From Microbulbifer okhotskensis (GTDB lineage Bacteria; Pseudomonadota; Gammaproteobacteria; Pseudomonadales; Cellvibrionaceae): 38,886 bases of DNA. The notes under the pieces were generated by a model. The model saw only the letters and a list, made by a program, of their open reading frames with translations, was not told the DNA's origin and did not search any database. The DNA is taken from positions 1-38,886 of the forward strand of contig NZ_JALBWM010000038.1 in NCBI RefSeq assembly GCF_023895975.1, in the 5' to 3' direction. Made by a program: the position numbers and the translations under genes. Below are positions 35,556-38,886 of this stretch, piece by piece. Position 1 is the stretch's first letter; each line of letters opens with the position of its first letter.

Positions 35556-37517
35556 CTACGCGCTTAAGCCCACAGCGGTTGCAATAATGTCATCACTGGC
35601 CTTTTCGCTAATCATATAAACCGGCACCACAATAAAAAAGCCAGGTATCCTCGGAAATACCGAGGCATCCACTACCCGCAAGTTATTGGTACCATGTACG
35701 CGGAACTTACTATCCACTACCGCCATCGGATCACTGGCCGGCCCCATTTTGTTGGAACAGGAAGCATGGTGCCCCCAGGACTGGTTTTTAACGAAGTCAC
35801 CGATCTGCTGATCTGATTGCACTTCACTGCCCGGCAGTAACTCCCTGGATATCTGATTGCTCACTAGCGGCCCGGCCATAATATCCCTGGAGATCTTTAC
35901 CCCTTCGATAACCGCCTGCAGATCTTCCCCAAGGACATCGTTGCCCTCGCCAAAGTAGTGGAAATTGATTTCAGGAGTATCTCGAGGATCTGCCGAGCGC
36001 AATGTTACCCGTCCCGCTGTGTTATTGGTGTGCCCTTTCAGTACAATCCAAGAGAAGCGATCCTTGTAGTTTTTCAGTGCCTGAGAGTATCCAGGAAAGT
36101 AACCGTGGAAATCCGATGGCACTCCAAAGATAAACAAGTCTGGATCCTCCAGGTCCGGCCTTGAACGTTTAACCAGGGACAGCACTGGGCCATTGCCACT
36201 ATAAGGCCCTTTATTCAGCCAGCCGTAGCGATAGCGGTTCAAGCAGGGGTCACCCTCCTCGCCCCAGGTACAGTCTTTGAGCAGGGCCAAATCCTCACTC
36301 ATTTCACTGACCACACCGACTTCATAGCGATCCTGAAGGTTTTCCCCCACCCCGGCTAAATCAACGACTGGATCGATACCATGGTCGCGAAGCTCATGCG
36401 CGGGGCCGATTCCCGATAACTTCAAAAGTTGCGGACTATTAAAAGCCCCTCCAGACAAGATCACTTCCCGACTAGCCCTTACCTGTTGCAATACTCCACT
36501 GGAAGCGGCCTCATCATAGTAGGGATCTGCCTTATACTGCCCCGCACCTTCCAGGAATTCGACACCAACCGCGGTATTCCCCTCAAACAAAACCCGTGTG
36601 GCCAAGGAGTCGGTACGAATGTGCAGCAAATTGGGGTAAATGGCCTGGGTGTCTAACAGGTGCTCACGCACACTACTGCGGCGACTTCTGCTATCTGCTG
36701 CCATTGGTGCGATAAAGGGTCCCTCTTGGCCAGCGGCCACATCCCAGTGGTTGATATCCAAGCGCAGATTGCCGCTTACTATCTGCTGCAAAGCGCCCTC
36801 TAACCCGTATCTAGCCAATGCCGCCTTTACAATTTTCAAAACCGCAGGGTCTTCCAACAATAAAGCGGGATTCCCTCGATTGGTAGGAAGCCAACCATCA
36901 AACCCATGGCGAGATGGATTTGAGAAAATTGGACGCGCCAGGTACTGACATCGCTCAAGGCGCTCAAAATACCGCCGCATATTGGCGCTGTCCCAGGAGA
37001 TATCGCCGGTAGCCTGCGCAATACGGTCGAAATCGTTGTTGTGTGGATATACCGTGATCAAAGCATGGTGTGTTGTACAGCCACCAATAGTGCTGGCTCG
37101 TGGATACAAAATCCCTTTGCCGGGCACATACTTGTCGTCCAGCATTTGCTGATTAATATCCGCATAGTGCTTAACGAAAAAGTCCCAGCTTAATTTTCGA
37201 TCTTCGGATGCAAAAGGATGCCAAGCGGGGATATTATGGGTGTCATCGCTAGCATCATTCGAGCCCGCCTCCAGCACTAATACAGAAAATCCCGCCTTCA
37301 CTAAATTTACCGCTAAAGGCCCACCACCAGCCCCAGACCCCACTATCACATAGTCATATTGGTCATAAAATTTTCGTTCCAATAATGACAGTGCAGAAAC
37401 GATTCCCGTTGACGCTGCGGTGGCAGCCACACCCAATTGAATAGCACGTTTGGCGAATTTACGGCGATTAACCCCGCCCTCCGACAAAGCCTTATTTGTT
37501 ATATCCTTATTCTTCAT
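35556..37517 (-). CDS. GMC-family FAD oxidoreductase with Tat signal
   Basis: A 653-residue flavoprotein of the glucose-methanol-choline family. The N-terminus has a twin-arginine signal (NRRKFAKRAIQLGVAATAAS), so it is exported folded with its FAD. The FAD-binding site is YVIVGSGAGGGPLAVNLVKAG (Gly60, Gly62, Gly65), followed by LVLEAG; YPRASTIGGCTTHHA is the GMC signature 1 region, and LSGGAFNSPQLLKLSGIGP is signature 2. The catalytic His is probably His584 in WGHHASCSNKMG. The second catalytic His/Asn expected near the end is not seen: the stretch reads FPRIPGFFIVVPVYMISEKA. The substrate is an unknown alcohol, sugar or sterol. It is transcribed alone, converging with asnS. Confidence 0.9.
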   Translation of the reverse strand: MKNKDITNKALSEGGVNRRKFAKRAIQLGVAATAASTGIVSALSLLERKFYDQYDYVIVGSGAGGGPLAVNLVKAGFSVLVLEAGSNDASDDTHNIPAWHPFASEDRKLSWDFFVKHYADINQQMLDDKYVPGKGILYPRASTIGGCTTHHALITVYPHNNDFDRIAQATGDISWDSANMRRYFERLERCQYLARPIFSNPSRHGFDGWLPTNRGNPALLLEDPAVLKIVKAALARYGLEGALQQIVSGNLRLDINHWDVAAGQEGPFIAPMAADSRSRRSSVREHLLDTQAIYPNLLHIRTDSLATRVLFEGNTAVGVEFLEGAGQYKADPYYDEAASSGVLQQVRASREVILSGGAFNSPQLLKLSGIGPAHELRDHGIDPVVDLAGVGENLQDRYEVGVVSEMSEDLALLKDCTWGEEGDPCLNRYRYGWLNKGPYSGNGPVLSLVKRSRPDLEDPDLFIFGVPSDFHGYFPGYSQALKNYKDRFSWIVLKGHTNNTAGRVTLRSADPRDTPEINFHYFGEGNDVLGEDLQAVIEGVKISRDIMAGPLVSNQISRELLPGSEVQSDQQIGDFVKNQSWGHHASCSNKMGPASDPMAVVDSKFRVHGTNNLRVVDASVFPRIPGFFIVVPVYMISEKASDDIIATAVGLSA

Positions 37518-38275
37518 AGTGTTTTTATCCGTTTCGATTCAGGATTCCATCTGGCGCAGATATTATGCACCGCCCCCCCTAAACTTTTGGACAAACGCGG
37601 CTCCTTATGCTCAAAGTTGTATGCAATCAACAAAGAAAAGAAGCACAGTACGCCGATGCGGATAGAGCAACTCTCAACGAGCAACGACTTATCGAGCAAC
37701 AGCAAAAAGATTTAAAATTAATAATAAAATCGATATTTTTTGAACAGAATCTGTGCATGATTTTAGTGGGACTGAATCCCAGGCCAGCAGGATAAGCTTT
37801 GATACAAAACCCCATGCAGGCATTGCGCACCAGAACAACAACGACAAAAAATCTCAAACACCATTAATGCTCACACTATTTTTTCAGCAGCCAGGGAGAA
37901 ACGTTTTTAGAATAAATTTAAATAAAATTTATAAGCGCATAGAACTGTTAAATAGAACTGAAAATCTTAAAGGTGTAACATTGTCAGTAATCGCTGTAAG
38001 CGAGTAACAAAAACAACCTCCCCACGACACTTTCGTGAACTTTCTACACAAAACCTGAAACAAATCCCTTTTCATCTCCGCCTAGCATCTAAAACATTGC
38101 TTAAAGTACCAACCCGTAGTTATGATTCATTTCATAGCAATCATTTGCGAATTTAGGAAAAAAACTAGATTTACTTGCAAATTAAAGAAGGTGCCGATCA
38201 CATTCCAAAGGGAATGCACAAAGATATCGCATTTAGCTTTTAGCCGATGATCGTGAGAAGGAGAAGGAGATCAAT
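37518..38275. other. AT-rich gap of about 750 bases
   Basis: Between two divergent genes, with no supported coding sequence; short frames here have no motif, no good start site and poor composition. A small hairpin, CATTCC-AAAG-GGAATG, occurs near 38200-38215. The last bases carry AAGGAGA (38264-38270), the strong ribosome binding site of the next gene. Confidence 0.45.
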
Positions 38276-38653
38276 ATGTCTGGAAACGAACTCTATATCA
38301 CCTATGAGGAACTATTAAAACTTGAGGGTTTTAGCAGCTCCAGTACAGGCATGATTCAAGCTCAAGGTATAGACACTATGTATCTCGATGATATCCAAGT
38401 CATTATCGCCAACGCAAAGGGAGTTCAAGCTTTGGATCGAGAGGCTATTAACAAACTCCCCCTAACAGGGTGGGTCTGTAGATTTCCCGCAAGCATGCAC
38501 CCTCCGCACGGCTTAAAGCTGGTACGGACCGACGACCACCACTTCACCATTGCTCCCACTCGAAACATGTCTTTGCGAAAATTTGAGACACTGGTCAAGG
38601 AACTCACCGTAAGTGCCATCACCATATTCAAGAAACAAGGCCGAGCTGTATAG
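38276..38653 (+). CDS. Small protein resembling Tse2-type ADP-ribosyltransferase toxins
   Basis: A 125-residue soluble protein without signal peptide. Residues about 48-115 can be aligned by eye with the second half of the Pseudomonas T6SS toxin Tse2: GVQALDREAI with GTSVFDRAGV, PPHGLKLV with PPDLKV, HHFTIAPTRNMS with THYTIMPAKPM, then a closing helix (LRKFETLVKEL). The Tse2 comparison is from memory. Tse2 has an ADP-ribosyltransferase-like fold and kills cells from the cytoplasm. The N-terminal 45 residues (ELYITYEELLKLEG) are short and differ from Tse2. A strong AAGGAGA lies five bases before the ATG. No neighbour resembling an immunity protein is seen within the remaining 230 bases, and no secretion genes are near. 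It might instead be a harmless relative or a regulator. Confidence 0.5.
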   Translation: MSGNELYITYEELLKLEGFSSSSTGMIQAQGIDTMYLDDIQVIIANAKGVQALDREAINKLPLTGWVCRFPASMHPPHGLKLVRTDDHHFTIAPTRNMSLRKFETLVKELTVSAITIFKKQGRAV

Positions 38654-38886
38654 TAAGCAGTCGGTAATTAAGAGCGCCAACTAACAATAACGGCTTAGTT
38701 GGTGTTTCCCATTTGAAGAAAGGGCCCAAATACCCTCCTATCAGACTCGCAACCACCCCAAACACAACTATCGTCCCAATTTATTTATCCCAGCATATGC
38801 TCAAACTCAGAGTTATTGTCAATTCTGGTGCTCAACAGGCCTGATCAAGCAGCGCTCTGGTCGACTGTTGGCACCTCCTCTCCATC
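38654..38886. other. Right edge, no supported gene
   Basis: Holds a 8-bp inverted repeat, CCAACTAA (38677-38684) and TTAGTTGG (38695-38702), followed by only three T residues, possibly a weak terminator of the preceding gene. A minus-strand frame near 38700-38770 can be read as a hydrophobic segment but is bounded by stops. The window ends before any further gene is clear. Confidence 0.4.

Noticed and set aside
37627..37857. Minus-strand, cysteine-rich frame of 76 residues in the gap before the GMC gene
   Set aside because: Low-complexity composition from AT-rich DNA, no start signal and no recognisable family.
38700..38770. Minus-strand hydrophobic stretch reading VVFGVVASLIGGYLGPFFKW
   Set aside because: Bounded by a stop just upstream, no good start, and continues antisense into the Tse2-like gene. 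Possibly a relic of a membrane protein but not supportable.

Overview
The window reads as chromosomal DNA of a gammaproteobacterium, probably a marine Cellvibrionales-type organism (Microbulbifer-like is a guess from overall gene flavour, not something a single marker proves). The support is a YfhM/PbpC pair, a GntR-type prpR with prpB, prpC, acnD and prpF, a lolC-lolD-lolE operon and a large TonB-dependent receptor. Genes lie on both strands, mostly as short operons separated by wide AT-richer gaps.

Layout. 1-0.9 kb: decayed LysE/RhtB exporter gene and an empty gap. 0.9-8.4 kb (+): alpha-2-macroglobulin-like lipoprotein and penicillin-binding protein 1C, overlapping by 4 bases, a periplasmic defence and repair pair. 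8.4-9.1 kb: decayed cupin gene. 9.1-12.7 kb: nitroreductase, a LysR regulator divergent from an EamA exporter with a T-N11-A box between them, a DUF2164 protein and a DUF1287-like cysteine hydrolase. 12.9-15.6 kb (-): TonB-dependent receptor with a strong terminator. 15.6-18.4 kb: AT-rich, mostly empty, with one orphan secreted protein that may have an AttH/CrtC lipocalin-like fold. 18.4-25.1 kb (-): complete 2-methylcitrate cycle operon, prpR-prpB-prpC-acnD-prpF, for propionate/propionyl-CoA use; AcnD plus PrpF stand in for PrpD, and two near-identical palindromes lie upstream of prpR. 25.4-31.3 kb: DUF2062 protein (+), then on (-) an alpha/beta-hydrolase membrane protein, lolC, lolD, lolE and a small membrane protein. 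31.6-35.5 kb (+): BamE-like small exported protein, membrane fatty acid hydroxylase/sterol desaturase, an L,D-transpeptidase gene broken by a 163-bp MITE, and asnS with terminator. 35.6-37.5 kb (-): Tat-exported GMC oxidoreductase. 38.3-38.65 kb (+): small protein resembling the C-terminal part of Tse2-type toxins.

The most noteworthy points are (i) a clean MITE insertion with 21-bp inverted repeats and a 7-bp target duplication whose removal exactly restores an L,D-transpeptidase, (ii) a possible orphan Tse2-like ADP-ribosyltransferase-fold protein at the right edge, (iii) two further pseudogenes not visible as single open frames (LysE and cupin), and (iv) the prp operon with its operators. 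I saw no CRISPR array, no tRNA or rRNA gene, no complete insertion sequence and no prophage. No wholly new multi-gene system is evident.
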